Source of the DNA: Halanaerobium sp. | GTDB lineage: Bacteria; Bacillota; Halanaerobiia; Halanaerobiales; Halanaerobiaceae | Assembly: GCA_003070825.1 (NCBI GenBank) | Contig: QBLP01000018.1 | Coordinates: 1 to 15,699 of the forward strand | Reading direction: 5' to 3' | Length of the DNA: 15,699 nt | Shown here: positions 1 to 7,223 of the stretch, piece after piece | How positions within the stretch are numbered: position 1 is the stretch's first letter | Layout of the letters: each line of letters begins with the position of its first letter | Notes under the pieces: model-generated | What the model was told of the DNA's origin: nothing | Database searches by the model: none | What the model saw: the letters and a program-made list of their open reading frames with translations, nothing else | Made by a program: the position numbers and the translations under genes

Positions 1-243
1 AAGTATGAGAATGTCTATAGAAAAGAAACCTATCAGAGCTTTTATGAAGCCAGAGAAGATATAGAAGATTTCATTGACTATTACAATTCTGAAAGACTGC
101 ACCAGGGTGTAGATTATGTAACACCAGATCAAAAATATAACGGTAAAGCTGATGAAATTATAGATGAAAGAAAGAAAAAACATCAGTCAGCTATTGATAG
201 AAGAAAACGACTCAATCGAAAGAGAAAATCAACTGCTGCATAA
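1..243 (+). CDS. IS3-family transposase, C-terminal end (partial at window edge)
   Basis: Frame 1 is open from the first base to a TAA at 241-243 and gives the last 80 residues of a DDE transposase. The segment YYNSERLHQGVDYVTPDQKY matches the conserved end of the IS3-family integrase core (the YN..R.H......TP..Y pattern). The preceding KYENVYRKETY is the type of sequence that follows the catalytic glutamate, so the cut probably falls just after the active-site E. The tail is very basic (RRKRLNRKRK), as is usual for these proteins. The start and the two catalytic aspartates lie outside the window, so I cannot say whether the full gene is intact. The family call is from motif recognition and is fairly secure. 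Confidence 0.88.
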   Translation, partial: KYENVYRKETYQSFYEAREDIEDFIDYYNSERLHQGVDYVTPDQKYNGKADEIIDERKKKHQSAIDRRKRLNRKRKSTAA

Positions 244-290
244 AACAACCGGGACTACAAAAGTATTTTTAAAATCTACTTGACTTTTCA
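1..290 (+). mobile_element. Right end of an IS3-family insertion sequence
   Basis: The transposase ends at 243 and is followed by a short non-coding stretch. IS3-family elements usually end 5'-TG...CA-3'. A candidate right end is the CA at 289-290 that closes CTTGACTTTTCA (279-290); its reverse complement begins TGAAAAGTCAAG, a plausible left-type terminus. The left end is outside the window, so the inverted repeat cannot be confirmed, and the exact boundary (290, or about 301) is inference. Confidence 0.5.
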
Positions 291-308
291 GAAACAATGC
301 AATATAAT
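280..308 (+). promoter_or_regulatory. Sigma-A promoter for tatD, probably a hybrid with the IS end
   Basis: TTGACT (280-285) and TATAAT (303-308) are separated by exactly 17 bp, close to the vegetative consensus. The -35 lies in the presumed IS terminus and the -10 in the flanking DNA, which is the classic arrangement of a promoter created or strengthened by IS insertion. tatD starts 64 bp downstream of the -10. Confidence 0.7.
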
Positions 309-371
309 AAAGATGATTAATTATAACTTAGAATATAACTAAAACTTAAAAATTAACTAGGAGGAAAAAAC

Positions 372-1139
372 TTGCGTTTAATAGATACTCATGCTCATCT
401 TGATTTTGATGATTACAATCAGGATCGAGAAGAAGTTTTCAAACGAGCCCAGAAAATCGGAGTAGAAAAGATAGTTAATATTGGTGCAGATCTGGCGGGA
501 AGTTACCGGGCGGTTGAACTGGCAGAAAAGCATGATTTTGTCTATGCTTCAGTTGGAATTCACCCCCATGAAGCAGATACAGTTAATGAAAAAAGTCTGG
601 CCGAAATTAAAGCTCTTGCAGCTTCACCAAAGGTTAAAGCAGTTGGAGAATGCGGCCTTGATTTTTATTATGATAACTCCCCGCGAGAAATTCAAAAAGA
701 AGCCTTTAAAAAACAGCTGCAGCTGGCCCTGGAGCTTGAACTGCCGGTGGTTGTCCATTCTCGGGAAGCAGCAGCAGAAACTTTGGAAATATTAGACCAG
801 ACTGCTGACTTCGCTGAAAAATTAATTTTTCACTGTTATGCTTACGGCCCCAGTGAAATCGAAGAAATAATAAAGAGAGATTATTATGTAGCCTTTGGTG
901 GCTTAATTACCTTCAATAGTGCTCAGCCGATCAGAGATGCTTTAGAGAAAATGCCTTTAGATAGAATTTTACTGGAAACTGATGCTCCCTATCTGACACC
1001 AGCACCTCACCGGGGTAAGAGAAATGAACCAGCTTACCTGGAACATATTGTTGAAAAAGCAGCTGCAATTAAAGGGGTTAGCGCTGAAAAAATGGCAGAA
1101 ATCACGACTGAAAATGCTGAAAGAATTTATAATTTTTAA
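372..1139 (+). CDS. tatD: TatD-family metal-dependent deoxyribonuclease
   Basis: This is a 255-residue TIM-barrel metallohydrolase of the TatD family (3'-5' exonuclease/DNase acting in the cytoplasm on single-stranded or damaged DNA). The expected metal ligands are all visible: H7 and H9 in DTHAHLD, E93 in GECGLDFYY, H129 in VVHSREA, H154 in FHCYAYG and D204 in LLETDAPYL. Length is normal for the family. The start is TTG at 372, chosen because AGGAGG (359-364) sits 7 nt upstream and the DTHAHLD motif follows directly. The gene is 44 nt before the Gfo/Idh gene with no terminator between, so they are probably co-transcribed. In Bacillus, tatD (yabD) lies upstream of rnmV, ksgA and veg; here the same order survives without rnmV. 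Confidence 0.95.
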   Translation: MRLIDTHAHLDFDDYNQDREEVFKRAQKIGVEKIVNIGADLAGSYRAVELAEKHDFVYASVGIHPHEADTVNEKSLAEIKALAASPKVKAVGECGLDFYYDNSPREIQKEAFKKQLQLALELELPVVVHSREAAAETLEILDQTADFAEKLIFHCYAYGPSEIEEIIKRDYYVAFGGLITFNSAQPIRDALEKMPLDRILLETDAPYLTPAPHRGKRNEPAYLEHIVEKAAAIKGVSAEKMAEITTENAERIYNF

Positions 1140-1183
1140 CTTGGAATTAAATTTCAACAAAAATTAAGCGGGAGGAATCCAAA

Positions 1184-2080
1184 ATGAAAATAGGGATTAT
1201 CGGACTGGGAGATATTGCTCAGAAAGCATATCTACCTTTAATTACTCAGCTGGAAGAGGTAGAGCCATATTTTTGCACTAGAACTGAAAGTACTCTGCAG
1301 AGGCTGGGGAAAAAATATCGGGTTGATCAGCTTTATACCTCTCTTGATCAGTTACTAGCTGAGGATCTGGATGCAGCTTTTGTTCATGCTGCTACAGAAG
1401 CTCATTATCCGTTAGTAAAAAAACTTCTAAAAAATAAGATAGCTACCTTTGTTGATAAACCAATAACTTATCACTTAGAACAAACCGAAGAACTGATCAG
1501 GCTGGCCAAAGATCAGAATACAATTTTGATGACCGGTTTTAACCGCCGCTATGTGCCAACCTATCGTTCGCTTTTAAAAATTAAAGATCCTAAAACAATA
1601 ATTATGGAGAAAAATAGGACTGAGCTTCCAGGTGAGCCGCGCAGCTTTGTTCTTGATGACTTCATTCATGTTATTGATACTATTTCATATCAAATGGGAG
1701 AAGTTGAGCTTGACCAGCTTGAAGTTAGTAAGACTGAGAGAAAAAACAAACTAGTTCAGCTAATATTAACTCTTAAAAATGGAGAAAATACTGCCATTGG
1801 AATAATGAACCGTGATAATGCGGTTACTGAAGAGAGCCTTGAAGTTATGGGTTTTAAAGAGAAACAGAAAATCAAGAATATAACTCAAATTATTGATTAC
1901 ACTGACGGCGGGGAAAAAACATCGCAGACAGCAGGTTGGAATAAGATGGGCTATGATCGTGGTTTTGTTGATATGATAAATGAATTTTTGGCAAGAGTTA
2001 AAAAAGGAGAGAATAATAAAAAAGAGCTGGCTGCAGATTTATTGACTCACCGTCTGGCAGAAAAAGTAATTGAAGCTTAA
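1184..2080 (+). CDS. Gfo/Idh/MocA-family NAD(P)-dependent oxidoreductase
   Basis: This 298-residue protein begins with a Rossmann dinucleotide-binding loop (IGIIGLGDIAQKAY, GxGxxA at residues 7-12) and carries the family signature as VDKP at 90-93 (EKP in most members; the lysine is a catalytic or cofactor-contact residue). The family oxidises or reduces sugars, inositols and related substrates with NAD(P). The C-terminal domain (about 120-298) is shorter than in typical 330-370 residue members and I cannot assign a substrate. The ribosome binding site GGGAGG (1170-1175) precedes ATG 1184. It lies between tatD and ksgA, where Firmicutes often carry rnmV (ribonuclease M5), to which this protein is unrelated. 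Family assignment is secure; the role is unknown. Confidence 0.88.
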   Translation: MKIGIIGLGDIAQKAYLPLITQLEEVEPYFCTRTESTLQRLGKKYRVDQLYTSLDQLLAEDLDAAFVHAATEAHYPLVKKLLKNKIATFVDKPITYHLEQTEELIRLAKDQNTILMTGFNRRYVPTYRSLLKIKDPKTIIMEKNRTELPGEPRSFVLDDFIHVIDTISYQMGEVELDQLEVSKTERKNKLVQLILTLKNGENTAIGIMNRDNAVTEESLEVMGFKEKQKIKNITQIIDYTDGGEKTSQTAGWNKMGYDRGFVDMINEFLARVKKGENNKKELAADLLTHRLAEKVIEA

Positions 2081-2134
2081 GCTCCAGCAATTATTTAAAG
2101 CTTTAAGCATCTATCTTTATCAGAGCAACAATTA

Positions 2135-2163
2135 TTGCCTGGATAGAGCAGATATGATAAAAT
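2135..2163 (+). promoter_or_regulatory. Possible promoter for ksgA
   Basis: TTGCCT (2135-2140) and TAAAAT (2158-2163) have a 17-bp spacer and lie about 40 bp before the ksgA start, in a 121-nt gap. The match is moderate (4/6 and 5/6), so this is a candidate only; read-through from tatD is also possible. Confidence 0.4.
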
Positions 2164-2201
2164 TATAACAAATAATATATTAAGGATGATTTAAAATTAA
2201 T

Positions 2202-3098
2202 ATGAAAAATAAAATTGCAACACCATCGGAAACAAAAAAGATTCTCCGCGAACACAATCTTAATTTAAAAAAGAGCCTTGGTCAGAATTTTCTAATTGAC
2301 TCAAATATCATTGATATAATTACAGCAGCAGCAGATATTAAAGGTGATGAATTTGTAATTGAAATTGGCCCTGGTATTGGTTCTTTAACTCAGGCTCTGC
2401 TTGCTAAACTTGATAGCGGTAAATTGCTGGCAGTAGAAAAAGATGCTGCTATGGTTGAAGTTTTAAAAGATATTTTTGCCGGTCAGGAAAAACTTGAGCT
2501 TTTAAACGAGGATGCACTCAAGATCAGCTGGGAAGAAACTGCAGCTAAATACAACCCGCAAGAGAGGAAGATAAAGCTAATTGCTAACCTTCCTTATTAT
2601 GTCACCACTCCAATAATTATGGGAGTTTTAGAAAGCGAAATTGAACTGGAGCAGATGGTTTTTATGGTGCAGAAAGAGGTTGGAGAAAGAATCTGTGCTG
2701 GCCCGGAAACCAAAAAATTTGGTTCTTTAAGTGTGGCGGTTCAGTACCACATGCAGCCAGAGATTGTACACCAGGTGCCTTCCTCAGTCTTTATACCCCA
2801 GCCTGATGTAGATTCAGTTATTGTCAGTCTCTCACCCTATGAGGAAAATATTTATCAGGAAGAGGTAATCAATAAAAAATTCTTTTTTCAGGTTGTAAAG
2901 TCTATTTTTCAACAGCGGCGTAAAACCTTACGCAATAGTTTGAGCAAATCAGCTGTAATTGCTCTTGACCGTGATCTTGTAACTAAGGCTTTAGAGGATG
3001 AAGGTATTGGTCTTAAAAAACGGGGAGAAAAACTTTCGATATCCGAAATGATTTCTATCAGCAACAGGATTTATAAAATGAGAAAAAATAATCAATAA
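2202..3098 (+). CDS. ksgA: 16S rRNA dimethyladenosine transferase KsgA/RsmA
   Basis: This 298-residue protein dimethylates two adjacent adenosines in the 3'-terminal helix of 16S rRNA (A1518/A1519 in E. coli numbering) using S-adenosylmethionine, a late step in 30S maturation. Visible motifs are KKSLGQNFLID near the N-terminus (residues 23-33), the SAM-binding loop EIGPGIGSLT (54-63) and the catalytic NLPYYV (129-134). The C-terminal part has QQRRKTLRNSL, typical of the family. Length is normal. ATG 2202 is chosen because it places the SLGQNFL motif normally; the AAGGAT ribosome binding site (2182-2187) is rather far, 14 nt upstream. The ferredoxin gene follows after 47 nt with no terminator, so read-through into the hydrogenase pair is likely. 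Loss of KsgA gives kasugamycin resistance in other bacteria. Confidence 0.97.
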   Translation: MKNKIATPSETKKILREHNLNLKKSLGQNFLIDSNIIDIITAAADIKGDEFVIEIGPGIGSLTQALLAKLDSGKLLAVEKDAAMVEVLKDIFAGQEKLELLNEDALKISWEETAAKYNPQERKIKLIANLPYYVTTPIIMGVLESEIELEQMVFMVQKEVGERICAGPETKKFGSLSVAVQYHMQPEIVHQVPSSVFIPQPDVDSVIVSLSPYEENIYQEEVINKKFFFQVVKSIFQQRRKTLRNSLSKSAVIALDRDLVTKALEDEGIGLKKRGEKLSISEMISISNRIYKMRKNNQ

Positions 3099-3145
3099 AA
3101 TATTATTTCAAATATATTTATCAAATCCCGGAAGGAGGCAGAAAA

Positions 3146-3385
3146 GTGGTTAAAGTAGAGATATGTGTGGGCAGCCACTGCTCACTTGTAGGAGCTTTAA
3201 ATATTTTAGAGACTCTAGAAGAGCTGCAGGAAGAATATCCAGATCAGCTGAAAATTGAAAGAGTTGAATGTATGGACAGGTGTGGAGATATTAAGAATGC
3301 TCCGGTAGTTAAAGTTGATGATGATCTTATCACCTCAGCTCAGACTCAGATGGTAATCAGTAAAGTAATGGAGAGGATAAAATGA
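3146..3385 (+). CDS. Small [2Fe-2S] thioredoxin-fold ferredoxin (NuoE/HndA-like)
   Basis: A 79-residue protein made almost entirely of the thioredoxin-like [2Fe-2S] domain found in NuoE and in the HndA subunit of NAD(P)-linked hydrogenases. The four ligands have the NuoE spacing: C7 and C12 (CVGSHC, C-x4-C), then C42 and C46 (CMDRC, C-x3-C). It lacks the N-terminal helical region of full NuoE subunits (usually about 150 residues), so it is a minimal, free-standing electron carrier. The start is GTG at 3146 with AAGGAGG (3132-3138) 7 nt upstream. Its end overlaps the hydrogenase start in an ATGA (3382-3385), which indicates translational coupling; I infer that it passes electrons to or from that hydrogenase. 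Confidence 0.9.
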   Translation: MVKVEICVGSHCSLVGALNILETLEELQEEYPDQLKIERVECMDRCGDIKNAPVVKVDDDLITSAQTQMVISKVMERIK

Positions 3386-4893
3386 GCAAGCTAAAGGGTA
3401 TTTATACAGATATTGTAAAAATCCGACGGATGGTCTTTGCGGAGCTGGCAAGACTGGCTCTCAAAGATGCAGAATGCGAAGAATTTGATAAAATTCCATA
3501 TAGAATTATTGATACTGAAGAAGCTACATACCGTTCCAGTATTTTTAAAGAAAGAGCAATAGTTGCTGCTCGGGTTCGGATGGGCCTCGGAATGGATTAT
3601 GAAACAAATCAGGAGCATAAACTCCTTTCAGAGGGAATTAGAGATTTTCTAAAAAATGATAATCAGCTGAAAGAACCGCTGGTAAATGTTATTCGTTTTG
3701 CCTGTGAAAAATGTCCAACTAACGCTCATTTTGTAACCAATAACTGCCGCAAGTGTCTGGCTCATCCCTGCAGTATTGTCTGTCCTGTAGATGCGATTAC
3801 CATTGAAGAACATGCAGCAGTAATTGATCAGGAAAAATGTATCAACTGTGGTAAATGTAAAGAAGCCTGTCCTTATGAGGCGATTGTTAACTATGAGCGT
3901 CCCTGTGCTGCAGCCTGTGGAGTTGATGCTATTGAAAGTGATGACTATGATCGGGCTAAAATAAATCAGGATAAATGTGTCAGCTGTGGCCAGTGCATTA
4001 TTGCCTGCCCCTTTGGCGCCATTGCAGATAAATCTATGATTTTTCAGCTATTAAAATCGATTAAAAGAGGAGAAGATGTGCGGGCAATTATTGCCCCTTC
4101 TTTTGTTGGACAGTTTGGTCCTTTAGTCTCTGCTGAAAAAATTGTAGCTGCCTTAAAAGAGCTGGGGATGAAAGAGGTGCGTGAGGTTAGCCTGGGTGCT
4201 GACTTTGCTTCTCTGCATGAAGCAGAATTATTTGCAGAAGATATTCCGGAAAAACAACCCTATCTGGGAACTTCCTGCTGTCCTTCCTGGACTTATGTTG
4301 CTGATAAACATGTTCCTGAAGTTAAAGATAATATTTCTGAATCCAGTTCACCCATGATTTTTGCAGCACAATCTGTCAAAGAAAATAATGAGGACAGTAA
4401 AGTTGTATTTATCGGTCCCTGTGTTTCCAAAAAATTAGAGGCCTTAAGTGATAAAGTTAAAGAAGAAGTGGATTTTGTAATTACTTTTGAAGAACTGGCA
4501 GCTATTTTTGTAGCAGCAGATATTGAGCTGACAAAAGTGGATGCCGAAGAAGAAATTAGAGATGCTTCCTATTATGGCCGCGCTTATGCTAATGCTGGTG
4601 GAGTAGCAGAGGCAATCCGGCAGAATTTAAAAGAAAAATATAATATTAATCCTCCAATAACTAAGGCGGATGGACTGGCAGATTGCAAAAAAACCTTGAT
4701 CAAAGCCAAAGCAGGAGTTTTAGATGGACATCTGATTGAAGGAATGGCCTGTGAGGGCGGTTGTGTTGGTGGGCCTGGTACTTTACTGGCAACCAAGCGG
4801 GGAGCAAAATATGTTGATAAATTTGCCGGTGAGTCGCCATATAAATTTGCTTTTGAAAATGAAAAACTGAATAAAAAAGAGAAAAAAGAATAA
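3382..4893 (+). CDS. hydA: [FeFe]-hydrogenase, group-B-like, with multiple [4Fe-4S] clusters
   Basis: This 503-residue cytoplasmic enzyme should interconvert protons plus electrons and H2. The H-cluster motifs are L1 TSCCPSW (297-303; C299 is the usual proton-relay cysteine, C300 a ligand), L2 IGPCVSKKLE (C347) and L3 EGMACEGGCVGGPG (C457, C461). L2 has Gly in place of the Met of the classical MPC motif and L3 ends GGPG not GGG, features of the group B enzymes and not of CpI-type group A. Upstream are two ferredoxin-type sets (C153-x2-C156-x2-C159-x3-C163 and C199-x2-C202-x2-C205-x3-C209), a C175/C179 pair, and an extra cysteine-rich stretch at 108-134 (C108, C111, C122, C125, C130, C134). 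Residues 1-100 are a helical region without cofactor motifs apart from one lone Cys. ATG 3382 overlaps the ferredoxin stop. No HydE/F/G maturases are in the window. Direction in vivo is unknown. Confidence 0.93.
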   Translation: MSKLKGIYTDIVKIRRMVFAELARLALKDAECEEFDKIPYRIIDTEEATYRSSIFKERAIVAARVRMGLGMDYETNQEHKLLSEGIRDFLKNDNQLKEPLVNVIRFACEKCPTNAHFVTNNCRKCLAHPCSIVCPVDAITIEEHAAVIDQEKCINCGKCKEACPYEAIVNYERPCAAACGVDAIESDDYDRAKINQDKCVSCGQCIIACPFGAIADKSMIFQLLKSIKRGEDVRAIIAPSFVGQFGPLVSAEKIVAALKELGMKEVREVSLGADFASLHEAELFAEDIPEKQPYLGTSCCPSWTYVADKHVPEVKDNISESSSPMIFAAQSVKENNEDSKVVFIGPCVSKKLEALSDKVKEEVDFVITFEELAAIFVAADIELTKVDAEEEIRDASYYGRAYANAGGVAEAIRQNLKEKYNINPPITKADGLADCKKTLIKAKAGVLDGHLIEGMACEGGCVGGPGTLLATKRGAKYVDKFAGESPYKFAFENEKLNKKEKKE

Positions 4894-4945
4894 ATATGTC
4901 CTTAGAATCATCTCTTATGATTAGTCCTTATAAGAGTTATAAGTT

Positions 4946-4974
4946 TTGCTTAAATGAGCAACTTATGATATAAT
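4946..4974 (+). promoter_or_regulatory. Strong promoter for veg (extended -10)
   Basis: TTGCTT (4946-4951) and a perfect TATAAT (4969-4974) are 17 bp apart, and TG at 4966-4967 forms an extended -10 (TGATATAAT). It lies 36 bp before veg. The B. subtilis veg promoter is also a well-known strong vegetative promoter. Confidence 0.75.
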
Positions 4975-5010
4975 TATTTTTGAATTGTTTTCAAAATGAG
5001 GTGAATCTGA

Positions 5011-5268
5011 ATGGAAGAAAATGTTTTGGATAAAATTAAAGAAGAAGTAAAATCTTTTGTCGGCCACCGAGTAAGTGTTAAAGCCAATCGTGGCAGAAGA
5101 AAAGCTGTAGAAAAAGAAGGAGTTTTAGAAAAAACTCATGAGAATGTCTTTGTAGTCAGGATCAAAGATCACAATCAAATTAGGCGGCTGTCTTATACCT
5201 ACTCAGATCTTTTAACAGATGATGTAGTTGTTAAATCTAAAGATGATGAGGTAAAGATAGGTGTTTAA
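5011..5268 (+). CDS. veg: Veg protein
   Basis: An 85-residue small cytoplasmic protein matching Firmicute Veg. The recognisable parts are VGHRVSVKANRGRRKAVEKE (residues 17-36), the VFVVRI strand, and RRLSYTYSDLLTDDV near the C-terminus; these align by eye with B. subtilis Veg (KANGGRRKTIERSG, VSYSYADILTE). The fold is a small beta-barrel. In B. subtilis Veg is abundant and has been linked to stimulation of biofilm matrix genes; its molecular activity is not settled. AGGTGA (4999-5004) is the ribosome binding site, 6 nt before ATG. The gene has its own promoter and terminator, so it is probably a monocistronic unit. In Bacillus veg lies shortly after ksgA; here the ferredoxin-hydrogenase pair intervenes. 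Confidence 0.95.
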   Translation: MEENVLDKIKEEVKSFVGHRVSVKANRGRRKAVEKEGVLEKTHENVFVVRIKDHNQIRRLSYTYSDLLTDDVVVKSKDDEVKIGV

Positions 5269-5291
5269 TTTTAGATAGAATATATAAATTT

Positions 5292-5321
5292 AATAGCAGT
5301 CGGTGGCGGCTGCTATTTTTT
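5292..5321 (+). terminator. Rho-independent terminator after veg
   Basis: AATAGCAG (5292-5299) pairs with CTGCTATT (5310-5317), extended inward by T-G and C-G pairs, with a six-base T run at 5316-5321. It lies 24 bp after the veg stop. Confidence 0.9.
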
Positions 5322-5430
5322 CCTGTTATTTTAACTGAATTCTGAAAAAAGAAAATCTTTTAGTAAACTAGTTTTTAAGATTAATGAAATAAGTTTATAA
5401 GTGAATAACAGGGTAATCTTAAAAAAATGA

Positions 5431-5447
5431 AAGGAGAGATAGCTTTG
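5431..5447 (+). promoter_or_regulatory. Ribosome binding site that fixes a TTG start
   Basis: AAGGAG (5431-5436) lies 8 nt before TTG 5445-5447. The upstream in-frame ATG at 5427 overlaps this site and has no ribosome binding site of its own, so TTG 5445 is preferred as the start of the Na+/phosphate cotransporter. Confidence 0.75.
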
Positions 5448-7145
5448 GGAATTGATATGGCTATAGGTTTACTCGGTGGTCTGGGGCTTTTTATCTACGG
5501 AATGAAACAGATGAGTGAAGGTCTCCAGAAAACCGCCGGGAAAAGACTGCGTCATTTCTTAGCAGCAATGACTTCAAAACCAATTATGGGGGTTGGAGTT
5601 GGAACAATTATTACTGCTATTATTCAGAGCAGTAGTGCTACTACAGTTATGGTTGTAGGTTTTGTTAATGCGGGGTTAATGACATTATTTCAGTCAGTTG
5701 GAGTAATAATGGGTGCCAATATTGGTACTACTATAACCGCACAGTTAATTGCATTTAAACTTGGTGATTATGCTTTTCATGCGATAGCAATTGGTGCTTT
5801 TACATATTTATTTTCTAAAAGTAAAAAGTTTCAATATATCGGGCAAGTTTTACTGGGATTTGGTCTTTTATTTTTAGGTTTGGAAACTATGGGGGATACA
5901 ATGGAACCCCTCAAAGATTCAGTTGTTTTTGTTAACTGGATGGAGAGTTTTGCTCAGTATCCAATTTTAGGAGTTTTAACAGGTATATTTGTTACAGTTG
6001 CTGTTCAGAGTAGTTCAGCTTCCTTTGGTATTTTGTTAGGTCTGGTTACAGCAGGAGCGATTCATTACGAAGCTGCCATCCCAATTCTTTTAGGTAGTAA
6101 CATTGGTACAACTGTTACTGCAATTTTATCTGCTATCGGAGCTAATTTGACTGCTAAAAGAGCAGCTGCAGCCCACTTTTTATTTAATGTTTTGGGTGCC
6201 AGTATTATGATAGCTTTTCTCTACATTATCCCCGACTTTGGAGTAATGATTGAAAACCTTATTTTAAGTATTAGTGGATTTTTTGGTCAGATAAATCCAT
6301 CTGAAGAGAGACTTCTGGCTAATACACACACATTTTTTAATGTTTTAAATACATTCCTCTGGTTGCCATTTACAGGTTTTATGGTTTATTTAGTTAAAAA
6401 GATGATTCCTGGAGAAGATTTGACACTAAAAAGAGGAACTACATTTATTGATGAGAGAATGTTGAGTACTCCTTATGTTGCAATTGATCAGGTGAAGAAA
6501 GAAATTGTAGCAATGGGTGGAATTTCTCGCGATATGGTTTGTGAATCTGTAGATGGATTTTTAGATGGAAATGGCGACATTATTAAAAAGATTAGACGGC
6601 ATGAGGATATTGTTAATGAGATGGAAGAAGAACTTTTACATTTCATTCAAAAAATTCCTCAGGCTCAATTGAATGATGTTGATATTAGAACTTTAGATAA
6701 GTATTTTGCAGTTGTAGATGATATTGAAAGTATTGCTGATGATGCTGATGATATTGCTGAATTAATAGAAAACCGCCTGGAAAATAAGCTTAAGTTTTCT
6801 TCTGATGCTCAGGCTACAATTCAGGAAGTATATTCTATTATCTGTGATGTTTTAGATAAGACATTAGAATTAATTGAAACTGACGACTTAGAAATTGCTG
6901 CTGAAATTTTAGAGGCAGAAGAGCGTCTTGATGAAATGCAGATTCAGTTTAGACATGAAAGCATCAGCAGAATCAAGGGTTCAGATAAAGACAGCTGTGA
7001 CCCCAATTCTGGTATTATCCTTTTAGAACTGCTTGATGATCTAGAACATATCAGTGATCAGATGGCTGATATTGCTCACAGTATAATTGAAATTTATGAA
7101 GATGAGAATATTAGTAAAGATGTTCAGGATGTTGATGTAGTTTAA
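5445..7145 (+). CDS. Na+/phosphate cotransporter with C-terminal PhoU-like domain
   Basis: This membrane protein (566 residues from TTG 5445; 572 if ATG 5427 were used) belongs to the Na/Pi cotransporter family (NptA/YjbB/SLC34-like, PF02690). The inverted-repeat hallmark is clear: QSSSATT (from residue 61) followed by GANIGTT, and again QSSSASF (from 188) followed by GSNIGTT. About eight hydrophobic segments fill residues 5-330. From about 350 onward the protein is soluble, helical and acidic (HEDIVNEMEEELLHFI, DDIESIADDADDIAELIE, LLELLDDLEHISDQMADIA), as in PhoU-like domains. The known role of such proteins is sodium-coupled phosphate movement, in or out; E. coli YjbB exports. Direction here cannot be read from sequence. 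It is flanked by terminators and so stands alone; PhoP-PhoR lies just downstream. No clear Pho box is seen before it. Confidence 0.92.
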   Translation: MGIDMAIGLLGGLGLFIYGMKQMSEGLQKTAGKRLRHFLAAMTSKPIMGVGVGTIITAIIQSSSATTVMVVGFVNAGLMTLFQSVGVIMGANIGTTITAQLIAFKLGDYAFHAIAIGAFTYLFSKSKKFQYIGQVLLGFGLLFLGLETMGDTMEPLKDSVVFVNWMESFAQYPILGVLTGIFVTVAVQSSSASFGILLGLVTAGAIHYEAAIPILLGSNIGTTVTAILSAIGANLTAKRAAAAHFLFNVLGASIMIAFLYIIPDFGVMIENLILSISGFFGQINPSEERLLANTHTFFNVLNTFLWLPFTGFMVYLVKKMIPGEDLTLKRGTTFIDERMLSTPYVAIDQVKKEIVAMGGISRDMVCESVDGFLDGNGDIIKKIRRHEDIVNEMEEELLHFIQKIPQAQLNDVDIRTLDKYFAVVDDIESIADDADDIAELIENRLENKLKFSSDAQATIQEVYSIICDVLDKTLELIETDDLEIAAEILEAEERLDEMQIQFRHESISRIKGSDKDSCDPNSGIILLELLDDLEHISDQMADIAHSIIEIYEDENISKDVQDVDVV

Positions 7146-7185
7146 TTTTACAAAGATTTAACATTAAAATAGCTTTATTTGGGTG

Positions 7186-7214
7186 GAGCCTCCTTTCTAT
7201 AGGAGGCTCTTTTT
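7186..7214 (+). terminator. Strong rho-independent terminator after the Na+/Pi cotransporter
   Basis: GAGCCTCC (7186-7193) pairs perfectly with GGAGGCTC (7202-7209) across an 8-nt loop, followed by five T residues (7210-7214). Confidence 0.95.
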
Positions 7215-7223
7215 GCTATAATG

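Noticed and set aside
969..1160. Minus-strand open frames (969-1160, 3391-3618, 4584-4796, 8246-8536, 10134-10352, 10639-10842, 12486-12803, 14038-14256, 15228-15425)
   Set aside because: All lie mostly or wholly opposite well-supported genes, lack family motifs, and are best explained as shadows of the coding strand.
2037..2111. Imperfect stem near the end of the Gfo/Idh gene (GCTTAAG/CTTTAAGC) as a terminator
   Set aside because: Short, bulged, long loop and no T run; chance pairing is likely in this AT-rich DNA.
4912..4936. Small inverted repeat CTCTTAT/ATAAGAG after the hydrogenase gene as a terminator
   Set aside because: Only 7 mostly A-T pairs with an 11-nt loop and no T run; too weak to call a terminator, so read-through towards veg cannot be excluded.
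5427..5444. ATG 5427 as the start of the Na+/Pi cotransporter
   Set aside because: It overlaps the ribosome binding site AAGGAG that serves TTG 5445 and has none of its own.
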